Shown here: positions 1-11,100 of the stretch, in pieces
Numbering within the stretch: the first letter of the stretch is position 1
Layout of the letters: each line of letters begins with the position of its first letter
Origin: Stenopsyche tienmushanensis
Taxonomy: Eukaryota > Arthropoda > Insecta > Trichoptera > Stenopsychidae
NCBI GenBank assembly: GCA_008973525.1
Contig: WACJ01000078.1
Location: 496,001 to 560,000, forward strand
Direction of reading: 5' to 3'
DNA length: 64,000 nucleotides
Notes under the pieces: generated by a model
Seen by the model: only the letters and a program-made list of their open reading frames with translations
What the model was told of the DNA's origin: nothing
The model's database searches: none
Program-made: the position numbers and the translations under genes

Positions 1-522
1 ATCGTCATCAGATATTTAAATGCTAGTTAGAGTTGATGACCGCGTGAGCCCCCATTTTCGTATAACACCATCAATGTCACTAATAAAATTCCTCTCTGCT
101 GAGACACGAACTAAAACTCGCAAAATTCCCGATTTCCCGACAATATTTTATTTCCGTCGCTGCAGATGAATACTTATATACTATAATACTTTGATGTGAT
201 TCGTAATTATATTACGGATGAATGCAAACATTCTGAACCCCGTATCTATTATATTTCATATCGATATTACCATTATTAGAGTCGAGGTGTAGTAAATACA
301 TCACCGGTAGGGAAAAGTTAATATAAAAATTGCGTGCGTCCAGATTTCGGCGGAATCTGGACGCTTGGAAATGACTCGATTTAGTAGCCTTTATCGTGCT
401 GGTGAGGTGTATAATTTCTGTTAGATAAAAATTTAAATCCTGAATTTTTCGGGATTACGTTTACTAATCCCGGGATTCGTGAGCATCCAAAACTGCCCGG
501 GATCCCGGGATTGGATTCCTTA
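1..522 (-). mobile_element. hAT element, TAGGGAATCC family, cut by window edge
   Basis: The sequence is collinear with 33966-34597 of the complete copy at 33571-34597, so the window opens inside the element. The right end is seen at 508-522, where GGGATTGGATTCCTTA is a slightly mutated form of the family end GGGATTGGATTCCCTA. The subterminal zone at 460-510 is rich in CCCGGGAT palindromes, as in the other copies. The left end and its TSD lie outside the window, and no intact transposase remains. Confidence 0.75.
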
Positions 523-612
523 TGCACAACATTATGTATGGTAAAATTATCTCCATCCTCCTTTTTACTGCGGTATTTCTGTAAATGGACACTAAAACTA
601 AATAGCGACAAA

Positions 613-652
613 TCTGAAGCTATCCTATTTCCGTGAATAGGATAACTTCAGA
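613..652. repeat. Short hairpin, 17-bp arms
   Basis: Arms at 613-629 and 636-652 are inverted complements with one mismatch around a 6-base loop. No transposon end or gene is attached, so a structural role is not established. Confidence 0.55.
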
Positions 653-689
653 TATCCTATTGTTTTTTTGTTTTCTCTCTTCCTATACA

Positions 690-948
690 CAGTCAGTTCT
701 TGACTTACGACAGGGTTCCATTCCGCCTTCTCGGACGCAAGTCGAAATGGTCGTAAGTCGAATTTCAAACGAAAAATTACTATAGAATAAATAGGAAGAA
801 ACGAAAGTTAGGCACCCATGCAAAATTTGTACATGTTTAATTTGTTAACAAGTGCATGTTTTTTAAAGCGCATTGGTATTATGTATTTTATCCGTTGCTT
901 ACGTTAAAGACGCCGCAAACGAAAGGGATGCTATAGAAGGGTTGACTG
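690..948. mobile_element. Tigger-like MITE, CAGTCAGTTCT ends
   Basis: The left end reads CAGTCAGTTCTTGACTTACG and the right end GTTGACTG followed by TA. The ends match those of the larger element at 42174-43256. The 259-bp interior is non-coding. The left TA is displaced by two bases, so the exact boundary is uncertain. Confidence 0.5.
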
Positions 949-1440
949 TATATACAAATATCCATTACTTGACTCAGTGATTGCAGTAGTGGGGTTAATT
1001 TTTCTCATAAACATATTCAGAGTGGTTTGTATTTTTTGCCCTTTAAATTACCAGAAAAATCAAAAACTTTTTGAGACATTTTTTTTAAATAAACAAATAA
1101 ATAGCTGTTAACACAATTAAATAATAAAAAAAATGTTTCAACTTGAACATTAAATTTCCAGGTACAGAATAACTACACAAGTTAACTCCTACATGGAACG
1201 GTTTATTTAAATTGATTATAATATATACAAAAATTCTCAACCGACTCGATGAATCTCAAACTCTAGATAAGCTTTAACTCTTTAAATAGTGAGTTAATTT
1301 TAAAATTAATATATTTGTATGTACACTGCCTATCATCCATATAGATCTACTTTCTTTTGGGACCACGCAGCGCGATTCAATCTTGTATATTCATTTATTT
1401 GCGTAAACATAAATAATACACATGTGTGTTTTTACGTTTA
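949..1440. other. AT-rich spacer, nothing recognised
   Basis: No reading frame of note, no inverted termini and no similarity to other parts of the window were seen here. Confidence 0.5.
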
Positions 1441-2089
1441 GTAACAAAATAATGCATTTGTTGAAGTTTGAAATCGAAATTGAGTCCGGTAGCGTGCGAG
1501 AATGTTCTTTTTCGAATCACTTAAATCCGAGCGCCAATACGCGAAGATACTCATCAAGGGACTGACTGACTGCCTAAAAGCTTTCTGGTGCCTCTTGTTT
1601 AATTGACATGTTTTGATTTGACTTTTTCGTAATCTTGCACTCGTCGGGATATATGCCTCGTGTAACGAGCTTTCTTGAACTCCTTTTTCTCGGTTGTCTT
1701 GAAAAGCATTTTTGTGTTGTAGCAACTCCGAGCGATTTTAGTAGATTTGTCTAAGATTATTACGTCTTTCTCCACGATTTTTTCGATTCGAATGTACCAT
1801 ATAGTCTTTTGTGTATCCATAAGTCCAATCCAAACGCCATTTTTTATCTGGGTTTCGATTTTTCAGATGTTCGAAAATCTCCGATCGGTTGCATCGATAA
1901 TACTTGTCGCAATTTTTGTGTTTCATAGGCTTTCTATTTTTTTTTTTTTGGCATTCCCCAGACAGTTTTAAATCCCCAGAAAAATATTTTTCTCCATCAG
2001 TTCAATATCTTACGCATTAAGCAGTGGCTAATTGGTCATCGGTATCCATCCGGTCGAGGTCATCTCGACATAGGAGTTAAAAGGGTTAA
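1441..2089 (-). mobile_element. Possible piggyBac-like relic
   Basis: The region ends with AAGGG followed by TTAA at 2086-2089, the form of a piggyBac right end. A short stretch at 1725-1760 resembles 48595-48630, which itself follows TTAATCCTTTGCACTC. Two overlapping minus-strand frames of 62-73 residues are lysine/arginine-rich, but I cannot match them to a transposase domain. This is weak evidence of an old element. Confidence 0.3.
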
Positions 2090-2321
2090 TGTCTTCATAA
2101 ATGGCTAACGGCCTAATCTTTTAATAAAATGATTAAAATATTTTTGGTATGCGAAGAGGCATTGTAAATAAAATTTAATTTTCACTCTTTGAATATGTGA
2201 AACGTCTGATTTAATCAATATAATTGAAGAAACGCAGGTGTAGTTAGATGTAATCTATATTTGATCAAGTATTATACAAATATAAGGTACACTCAAAAAT
2301 AAATCCATTTTATATAATTTT

Positions 2322-3215
2322 AAAGGATTCTCCTTATCGCGATTGGTATATTAGCACGTACTTTTCGGGGATCGCAAATTATAATATTTATATAAGAATA
2401 AAATAAATTGATAATTCAGTTCTCTGAATAAAATATAGTATTTTATTTTAGTCACAGTTTTCACACTATTTTAATCAAGACCTTTTGGAAGAAATATATT
2501 TCTCAATCTTAAACTTTCATGTCCATTGTCGCAAGTAGGCGATTTTACACAGGATGCTTATATAGGGAAAGGATTTTTCCCGTGGTAGTTTTCCATTTGC
2601 CATCCACAAGTAGTTAAGTAAGAATATGGTTATATAAATCATAATTTTAAATAGGATCTATGAACGAGTGACGAAATTATCATTAAATCCAAAAGATCCA
2701 AGGACGGCTTTATTAATCACCTCAATAATAGTTTTTTTTTTGCTTTTGTAATATTTTACTAAATTGCTTTATAAAATAAAGCAATTTAAAGACGACTTTT
2801 GAAGAGTTAGTTATATAAGAACATGCGAAAATAACATGATACATTGCTGATATACTTTAATCTATAATCTGGAGAATTGAAATAAATATTGATATTATGA
2901 TGGATCATCAGAATTTGCTGATTGATCATATTTAAAGATTTTTTAAAGGATTATCCTTATCGCGGTTGCTATATTAGCTCGTACTTTTATAATGTTATTC
3001 GAGAATCGCAAATTATATAGGAATAAAATTAACCGTCAATTCAGATCTTTAAATCAAAGAGTATTTAATTTTAATCACAGCTTTCATACTATTTTTATCA
3101 AAGGTGACCATTTGAAAAAAATACATTTCTCTATCTTAAGCCTTCATGTATATTATCGGAAGTAGACTATTTTACCTAGCAAACTTATATAGTAATTAAG
3201 TAAGAATAGGATTGA
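2322..3215. repeat. Diverged direct duplication, about 620-bp period
   Basis: Unit 1 (2322 to about 2640) and unit 2 (2945 to about 3215) share a long collinear block. It begins AAAGGATTMTCCTTATCGCG and runs on through a shared GAAATATATTTCTC-like stretch, with many substitutions and small indels. Neither unit codes for anything visible. It could be a tandem duplication or two insertions of an unknown element. Confidence 0.65.
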
Positions 3216-3321
3216 ATAAATTAGAATTTAGCGTTTAAGTTTTTTAAGGCAAAAATTAGGAACGAATTTTTTTTTACCTTGACCGATATTTCGAACCGCC
3301 TATCGGGTTCATTATCAAGGA

Positions 3322-4207
3322 TTAAGGCGTCTTCTCACTTTACAAATTTAAAAAAATCGATTTTTATTTTATTTTAAATTTTGAAAGTACATATCTTCAA
3401 AAATGTTATATCAAAATTTCATAAAGATCGGACGAGTCTAACTACATTTTTGGGCGACCGTTAGGTGACTACCTGAGAGCACTCGGATTGTTCAGACTCA
3501 TGGTGCAAGTACAAGAAAGTGGTAAAAAACAATCAGACAGAAACTTTTAAACATCCTTCTGCTCTAGCTGAGGATGTTCGCGAGGTTTTGAAACCAATTT
3601 ATGAAGATCTTCGGAGGAAATATCCAAAATAACGAGTGTTTCAACAGCTGTGTCTGGGCAATTTTTCTGCAACCAAAACTTTAAACGCGTTTATCTCAAA
3701 ACAAGGTTTTTCGGTGGCTTGTTGATGAAATTTCGGAAACTATCCGGCCGATTGTCATGAAATTTGAATGACATATTCTTCATAGTTATGGCTATAGCGC
3801 ATATCATCAGATTTTTGAAATTTTGATTTTAAGTAATTTTTTTTTACAAAAAACTGCAATAAAACGTGCGCCATTTTGTTATTTTCGCAAATATCAAAAA
3901 TCTGATGATATGTGCTATAGCCACTGATATACTGAATCTAAAACTGTATTATTTTTTTTTTCAAATGACCCATCTCGGAGATACCATCAACAAGCCACGA
4001 CCATAACATTTCTACACGGATTTTTCGATGCTACTGTTTTGTTATAATAATTGTTTAAAAAAAGAAAAAAAATTTTTTTTCATTTACTTGAAAGATGTGT
4101 TTATTACATAAGATCCATTTTATCTCATAATTTTTAGCGAAAATCCTCGAAAAAAAATCGTGAAAATAGCCTATTTTTGAGGCGCCTAAAGTGAGAAGAC
4201 GCCTTAA
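3322..4207 (+). mobile_element. TIR element with multi-layer inverted repeats
   Basis: The ends are GGCGTCTTCTCACTTTA and its inverted complement TAAAGTGAGAAGACGCC, flanked by TTAA at 3322-3325 and 4204-4207. Inside are a second inverted pair (14 bp, 3714-3727 and 3985-3998) and a third (29 bp with one mismatch, 3790-3818 and 3894-3922). Around 3555-3710 the plus strand has a broken frame with the pattern HPSALAEDVREVLKPIYEDL followed by a CLG...LNAFI stretch. That recalls the Mutator-like transposase domain common in arthropod genomes. TTAA would point to piggyBac instead, so the superfamily is unresolved. Confidence 0.6.
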
Positions 4208-5363
4208 CTGATGAATCCTAATAACATATATTCGGAGTGATTATTCAAGCATAGACTTATTTTTATAGGATGGAATACTGGCGATCCATTGTTATGTATT
4301 TAAACTTTCTAGTTTTATAACTTCCAAATGCATGATAACCTTTATTTTTAAGGACATTCGCCCGTGTCATATTGTATCGTTTCTGTTTTCATATCTTACA
4401 TTAATCATTCAATGATTATGTGTATTCCTTCAATAAACATTAATCATCTGAAAATCACTCTACTTATGAATTTGTTCACGGGCACACACCATAACCAGAA
4501 AAAATCATAAACATTATTTATCATTATCACGAAAAAATATTAAAAAATGGGTTTTGTATCGTTATTTTTTTCATTTCGGTTTTCGATCTTACTTATTTCT
4601 AAACATTTACATCGGTTCAGTTACGGTTTTCTCTCCAGAAAAAAATAACATGAGCTAAAATAAAAGAAGCTTAAGTTTAGGTGAACCGCAAAAAAATCTA
4701 TTTTGTCATAGAAACGCATAGAATAGTTTTTTGCGGAATTGACACTAGAGAGGTCCTTAGCGTAATTTTAATTTGAGGCCCCTGCATTTTAGTAAAAACA
4801 GTTTCCTATTACGATTTTCCTATTACGCAGTATCAGGACAGAAAAAGACTTAGTTTTTCAATTGAAGGTTGGTATTTCAATCACGATTTCAACACGCCAC
4901 ATAAATATGAATTCATCTATTTCATGATTTTCTTATACATGTTTTATTCCAAGAAAAGTCTTGTTTGAGGTTGTAATTTTTATCATTTTTTAATGAAAAC
5001 TTACAAATATTATGAATTATAAATACTTCAAACATCAATATTTTTCTTTCCAAGATGTCATATCCGATATCCTATTTTCCTATAAAGAAGGATATGCATA
5101 TAAAAAAGAAATATTTGCTCATTCTCAAATCAAAAAACTTTCTTAGTCTATGATTTTGACCGTAAGAAAAGCCGGGAAAACCAAGTCTTATCTTTGAAAA
5201 AATCAGAAGCTTTATCCCAATCGTTCTGAAGAGTTTTATTTTTTTGAACTTGACTTGTGTTTATGTAACACCTCATGAACTGTTCGGGAGTAGCGTCATT
5301 ATCCGAATATCAACACACTTTTTATTAGTATGTATAACCTTTCGTTTCGTTGGATGGTCTGCA
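4208..5363. other. AT-rich spacer with one inverted-repeat partner
   Basis: Mostly unrecognised. The stretch 4583-4650 is the reverse complement (diverged) of 6656-6740. Both carry alternating GTAACCGAA / TTCGGTTAC motifs, so they are two copies of one element end in opposite orientation. Confidence 0.45.
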
Positions 5364-5371
5364 AAAATATT

Positions 5372-5417
5372 CGTTGTGGGTCGCATACGGCCAGCGGGTC
5401 GCGAGTTTGACAGCTCT
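5372..5417. mobile_element. Relic hAT terminus
   Basis: The block GGTCGCGAGTTTGACAGCTCTG resembles the widespread hAT end in which GCGAGTTTGACA is followed by NNCTG. The matching left end was not found. This is a short similarity and could be coincidence. Confidence 0.3.
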
Positions 5418-5428
5418 GATCTACGGTA

Positions 5429-5475
5429 CAGTCAGCTCTCGATTTACGGCCATTCAGACTTACGATGGAGAGTCA
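5429..5475. mobile_element. Isolated CAGTCAG Tigger-like end
   Basis: TA followed by CAGTCAGCTCTCGATTTACG matches the ends at 690 and 42174. No right partner was located within the next kilobase, so only one end is supported. Confidence 0.4.
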
Positions 5476-5789
5476 AATTTAAGAAAAAACATGTATCGAA
5501 ACTAAATGCATACAGATGAATAGCAGAGGAAAGATACAAAAACAAATAGAAAAGAAATTTTCTTTTCTGTGTAGTATGCAGGGTCGTAACAAGGGCGTGG
5601 CAAAGCAGGCGCCCGCCACGGACACAACTGGACTTGGGGCGCAAAACGTAGAATACCGACCCGGTCGAGAGTTGCACGTGGTTTTTATTTTACTCAGCCA
5701 TTCTACTTTACATGCATCAACACTGATTGACTCTGTCCATTTCTATAATATACACTAAGTTGTCTAATCCCTCTTTTCTTCGTTATCGT

Positions 5790-5960
5790 TATGTTCAGGT
5801 ATGGCATCCGATCGCGAGCCGCTCATTCAGTGGTCCGAAAAGCGGACCGATTGAGCATATAAACTTTATGGCCACTTCGTCCTCTTTTAGGGCGTTTCGA
5901 CATTTTCGTTGAAAAATGCGTATCCCATATGATCTGTACGATCGTAGAAGTCCTCCATTT
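5790..5960 (+). repeat. Dispersed repeat, GGTCCGAAAWKCGGACCG core
   Basis: This block, with the palindromic core GGTCCGAAAAGCGGACCG, recurs at 39745-39880 on the same strand and in part at 24790-24935 on the opposite strand. Both plus-strand copies are followed a few hundred bases later by mariner-like sequence, so the block may be part of the same old element. Confidence 0.5.
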
Positions 5961-6109
5961 ACAAGTCGTGAGCGAGACTAGACTTCCCCCTACCCATAAA
6001 ATTTACTTACATGCCACTCGAAGTTGAGAATCAGCGTTTCCTCGCGGAGATCTTTATTAGATTCGGTTTTACACCTTGCTGTGCACTTTTATTGACTAGG
6101 CTGGCATTA

Positions 6110-6480
6110 TGCTGATTAGCGGGACCAATAAACAGCTCGGGGCGGCGAAGGATCCCCATATTCCTTTGTTTCATGTGTGAAGTGATGGACCCGCATTTCA
6201 TCCATTGTTATGAAGCGACTCAAAAACTTAGCTTTATTGCTGTTAAACTTTGCCAAACGCTCGATTAAAACATCTTCACGACGTTGTTTTTGATTAATTG
6301 TGAGCAAACGCGGCACCCGTCTTACGCACAGCTTTATCATGTTCAAATTTTCAGTCAATATGCCATGTACAGCACTTTTTTAAATGCCTATCATATATGC
6401 TAGCTCGCGCATTTTTGATCGACGATCATCTAATATAATTTTATGAATTTTTTTCACCACACCTCGCCTGGTCGATTTTT
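6110..6480 (-). pseudogene. mariner transposase fragment
   Basis: The minus strand encodes the middle of a mariner transposase. Helix-turn-helix remnants DDRRSKMRELA (near 6430) are followed, after a stop, by KSAVHGILTENLNM and then VRRVPRLLTINQKQRRED. The first catalytic region follows as FLSRFITMDEMRVHHF, in which the aspartate of the usual TGDE motif is kept. The frame ends at a stop soon after. At about 370 bp against some 1 kb for a full gene, it is a truncated, inactive copy. Related copies lie at 26190-26530 and 40160-40240. Confidence 0.8.
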
Positions 6481-6616
6481 GGAATTAAAATTAATCACAC
6501 AAAAGATTCAAAACACGCGTTTACTGCTCAACAGACTGAAGGAGACTATTTTAAAATTGATAATTGTACTCCACCATTTTTTTAACTCTAAGTTTAATAA
6601 TTTACACAATTTTATA

Positions 6617-6760
6617 CAGGGTTTCGTTCCGAAACGTAACCAAACACTGATAAAACCGTTATTTTTTCTGGAACGAAAATCGTAACCGAAGCGATGTAAA
6701 TGTTAGGAACGTAACCGAAACCAAAACCAAAATGACAAAAATAACGGTTCTCGACTGTCA
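6617..6760. repeat. Element end with GTAACCGAA motifs
   Basis: After TTATA the sequence reads CAGGGTTTCGTTCCGAAACG, then repeated GTAACC/GAAAC motifs. Positions 6656-6740 match 4583-4650 in inverted orientation. It is probably a hAT-type end, but no partner end or TSD could be assigned. Confidence 0.35.
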
Positions 6761-7318
6761 TCTCAAGCACCTGACTAAGAAGGTCGTTAATCGGTAAAAT
6801 ATTCTTACGTTATTTGAAATTTGTATTATTCCTTTAATCATCGATACTAAATTTGAGTATCATAATATAGTCAGCTAGCGATATACGTTTTGATTTGTCT
6901 TCATTTTATTGTTTACTTATTTTTTTATAATAAAATTCGGGCTTTACTGCCAAAAAAAACCAAAATCCGCATTTTAAATTGTAAAGCTATTTATAGCCGT
7001 GTTTAATATCTGTACTTATGATAAGATTGTCATCAAACCATTTATCAACACATCGAAATATGATTGATACTCTTTCAATTGCCACATTACATCGAACGAG
7101 TGCAGGAGTTATCACACAAGTGAAGTTTACAACCTTCTTCAGCTACAAATGTATTGCTAATAAAACACACGCAACTGTGATATATTTCCGTGGGAACGCT
7201 GTGTTATTTGACTACTTGATTATAACAAGCATTAAATATTACATATATGTGAGTACATATAAAACTGCAATCCCGTTTTCATATCGGGGATCGAATTCTT
7301 CGCCTCCGAAACGTCATT

Positions 7319-7735
7319 AGAGTCGATCCCTCTATAAAGAACACTTTTATACCGGCTTTTTCCCTATATGATTTTTTGCGGCGGTTCTCCCTATAACGGA
7401 CAATCATGTTTTAGTCATAACATTCGAGAGATAAGACGTACTTTTATAGCCGTATTCTGTAAAATCTATGACTGGGGCTGTTTTAATTCCAAAATAGAAG
7501 GCCAGTCAATTTTATTAATATTCGACAGCCGGCAGACCTTGCAGTTTATATTTATTTTTTTATTATTTATTCATCGTACGCTAACGCATACTTGTTGAAG
7601 TCCCCTGATTGCTGTGCCCGGGTGAGACACCTAATCAGTGAGCTTGTAAACAATATTTTTATGAGATTTTTATCAGCACGCCGTCTTAGTTATCTTACAC
7701 TGGTACCTATCATGGCGTTATAGGAAGATCGACTG
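7319..7735. mobile_element. TA-flanked MITE, AGTCGATCYYYCTATA ends
   Basis: The left end AGTCGATCCCTCTATAAAG pairs with the right end TTATAGGAAGATCGACTG, which is followed by TA. The interior is non-coding. The 5' CA of the left end is mutated (GAG instead of CAG). This fits the pogo/Tigger group. Confidence 0.5.
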
Positions 7736-8057
7736 TATTTTGCAAATCAATTGAAATTCATTACTATCATGGCATTTCTTTTTCGGCAGTTTTCCAAAAT
7801 CTTTTTAAGATTTGACTTCAGGATAAAGGCTTATCTTATCTGACCACGCCTAGGCTTTACTTGAAAGTATTTCAAACGTATTATATAACCGTCGAATGAT
7901 TACAGTTTAAAATACATTTTAAGTGATCATCCAACCACTCGCGATCGACAACTGAGCAGTGATCAAGCAAGGTATTATTTTAGTATTATATGTCATTTGA
8001 TACTTCATATAATTTGATATATTTCTTATTATCCCGTGAGTTGACTTAATATTGCAG

Positions 8058-8192
8058 ATGACTAGCAAGCCAACTAGCAGTGCTCTTCCAGAACAAACAG
8101 CATTTGACCGTCGCAGAGCAGCCTCTAGCTTGGGATGCAGATCTGACGATTCATACAAGACGCTTTTCTTTCAAGCAATCTATCAACGACGG
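8058..8192 (+). CDS. Ankyrin gene exon 1
   Basis: Codons 1-45. The acceptor TTAATATTGCAG is followed at once by ATG, and the donor is GTAATT. The product is a polar N-terminal tail and then SYKTLFFQAIYQRR, the first helix of an ankyrin-like unit that is completed in exon 2. Ends in phase 0. Confidence 0.7.
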
Positions 8193-11100
8193 GTAATTAA
8201 AAATATTATATGTAATGTTTTGTAGCTTGAAGGCAAAAGCTAAGACATAAAATAAATAATTAGACACTTAATAGATTGTATGTACGGGGAAATTCATGGA
8301 ATTCCGTTATCGTTAATTCATACTGAACGGCATCAATTTTTTTTTTTTTTCGGAAAAAAAACCTGTATTTTGTGGGCACCACTAAAATTTCGTTTCAATC
8401 TATTAGTTGGTTTAAAAATTATATCAATTTTACGAAAGAAATAGAGTTTCATAAATTTCTTACGAAATCGCCGGGACTATCTGCGAAGCTTAGCGCTAAA
8501 CACCGGGACTGTAAAGTGTTAATATTTTGTAAATTTTAATATATGTTTTTGCCGATAGTCATTCCTTTCCTGATATATTTTTTGGAAAACGATAGTACCT
8601 CATATCATGTTGAATCCTGGAGTTTATTTTGTTATTCATTAATTTCTTCTATGTGAAGATAGCTCCAAGGTATTTGAAGTATTGCAATATTAGGCATTGC
8701 AAAGTTTACCGGGTACTCGCTTTTAGAAAACAAAACATACATTAATCATTCATTTGTTTATTTTGAAGATAAAGACAAAATTATAAACGACGTGATGGAG
8801 ACCAAACATGTAATTTAAAAGTGATTCGAAAACGTTTTCGATGTGTTACTGTTGTCGTCGAACGAATTGTTCCAGGTATGAATTTAAATGATGACGTTTG
8901 TCTCTTACCACCTCACGGCATAGTCCACCGAAGACCGAACGCTTAACATAACAAATCGACGGTTGCTATGTTTTGTTTACCTTAGCTGATAGCTGATGAA
9001 CCAGCAGGCTGATATGCGCTAAAATGTTATGGTGCATCCGTTAAACGTCTCGCAAAACAAATTTTGCACACAAATAATACTTGTGTTTATTTAAAAACCT
9101 TTTTGGATACACGACCAATAACTCACCGAAGTTTCATTGCAATCGGATGAATGGTATAGGAGTGTATTTATGAAAGAATATTCATTTTTATATAAGGGGT
9201 GTTTGGCACATAGACCAAAAAGATTTTTAGGGAGTTAGATTAGAGGAGTCTTTTGCTAGGTTTCACAAATAGGCTCTATTTTCTAAGAGTCAGGATTGTT
9301 GAAATAGATTTTTTTTAACATTGTGAAAAAATACCCAAAAATTGACCTTTAAATCGTCATAACCTTATAATCTGTGGTCATAATAATACGAAATAACTGT
9401 TGTTGTATTTTGCAATGTATTTTTGATCTAAATACGTAATAATTTTATGTAATAGGTATGTGAAAGAAAATTACTTCTGAGCTTCCAAATTCCATCTAAC
9501 GTGCAGTATTTCCTCTTCCATTTTTACAAACAAGACGACGATTATTTTTTCAATTAAGATTTCTTTTGTGGGTACTTCTGTCGCTTAAAATAATTCTTTA
9601 ATTATGATCAAAATTTATCAAACGGATTTCTTTGAAATTTGATTGACTTATTGAATAGTTATGTGGACACTATGCAAACTAGGATAAATCTTTTCATGTT
9701 AAAGAGTCGTAAAAAAACACTAAAATTCACAAAATACTAAAAATTTACCTTTCAATATTTTATAGTAATCCTAGCATAAAAACTAGTTTTGAATTTTGTA
9801 AGAAAATGTCATTTTAGCAATGTTAGCATAGTTACAGTGCGTTTGTCTTTCCACGCGAGACTAATTGCATTGTCTGTCATAAAATATAATACTTCGTCTT
9901 TTTTTTGGGTTTTTTTTTATTGGTGGCGGCAGATTTTTTTTATTTGACATAATGGTCCCAGTTAAATGAGCGTTTAATTTCATCGATTCATCCGTCCACT
10001 TCTGCATCACTGTCGTCAACATTGTCGAAAAAAAAGTCTTCTTCATCACTACTCTCGTTGAGCTGTGAAAAAGACCTCTTGTTGTTTTGGTTGCACTCCA
10101 TGATATTAATAAACTTTGACGTTTTATTATATAATTAACTTAGTATAACGGTAATAAAAATCCCCACAAAATTCCCGAAATGACCGAGAAACGATTGTCA
10201 CTGTATTGAGGGCGGAGCTTCGACTCAGTGATAATGCCACGCAAAACTTTCTAGGAATTATTTTACCCTAATGACACACCAAAACAAAGAAATGCGTACT
10301 TCCATAGCATCCTGCAGTATTACTCCGCATTTACCGATTTAAAAAAATCATAGAATTTGTTTGTTTGTTGGTGAAAGCGGCGCGTAAGTCAATGCCTGTT
10401 TTCGGCCAGACTGTCTGGCCGATGGAGCTGCTAACAAGAATCCTTTGGGCCAGACAGTCTGGCCATACTAGCTGAAAAGGTTCATTTAAAATTATAATTT
10501 AACAAGTAAATTTTATAGGGCGACATCGTGCAGTCTTTACCAGTAGAGCAGATACTTCCTTTCGTCGACAGCGTAGATGGAACAGGACGTACACCATTAA
10601 TACATTCCGTATCACTCGGAGATCTCAATACTTGCAGAGCTCTTCTACAATTAGGTAAGAATCAATTGAACTCACTCTTGTATTTGTGAAATGCATCATA
10701 CCAATAATAATCAAACAATCTTATTGAAAAGGTTGTGATATAAACAAAAGGGACGAGATAATGTGGACGGCGTTGCATCATGCAGCAGAGGTTGGCTATG
10801 AGGATATCTTTAAACTTCTACTAGATAACAAAGCTAATCCTGACTGCCGTACCAGACAAAAATATACTCCTCTTCACATAGCAATCTCTAACAAACGCAT
10901 TGGCATTGTAAGTTATTTTTCATTAATTTCATCATCCTTATCTTAATTCATCCCTATTTTGGGTACGCTGACGGATACACGTATCAGGGATGCTCAACCG
11001 ATCGACTGATCGATCTTAAAGCAAAATTTGGTCGAACCCAAAAAAATGAAAACAGTCAAGTTACACAGTTAACCTTTTCGTTAGTGAGCAAATTTATATT

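Noticed and set aside
7018..7320. 100-codon plus-strand frame upstream of the ankyrin gene
   Set aside because: No motif, no splice or start context and AT-rich composition. It ends at the boundary of the 7319 MITE.
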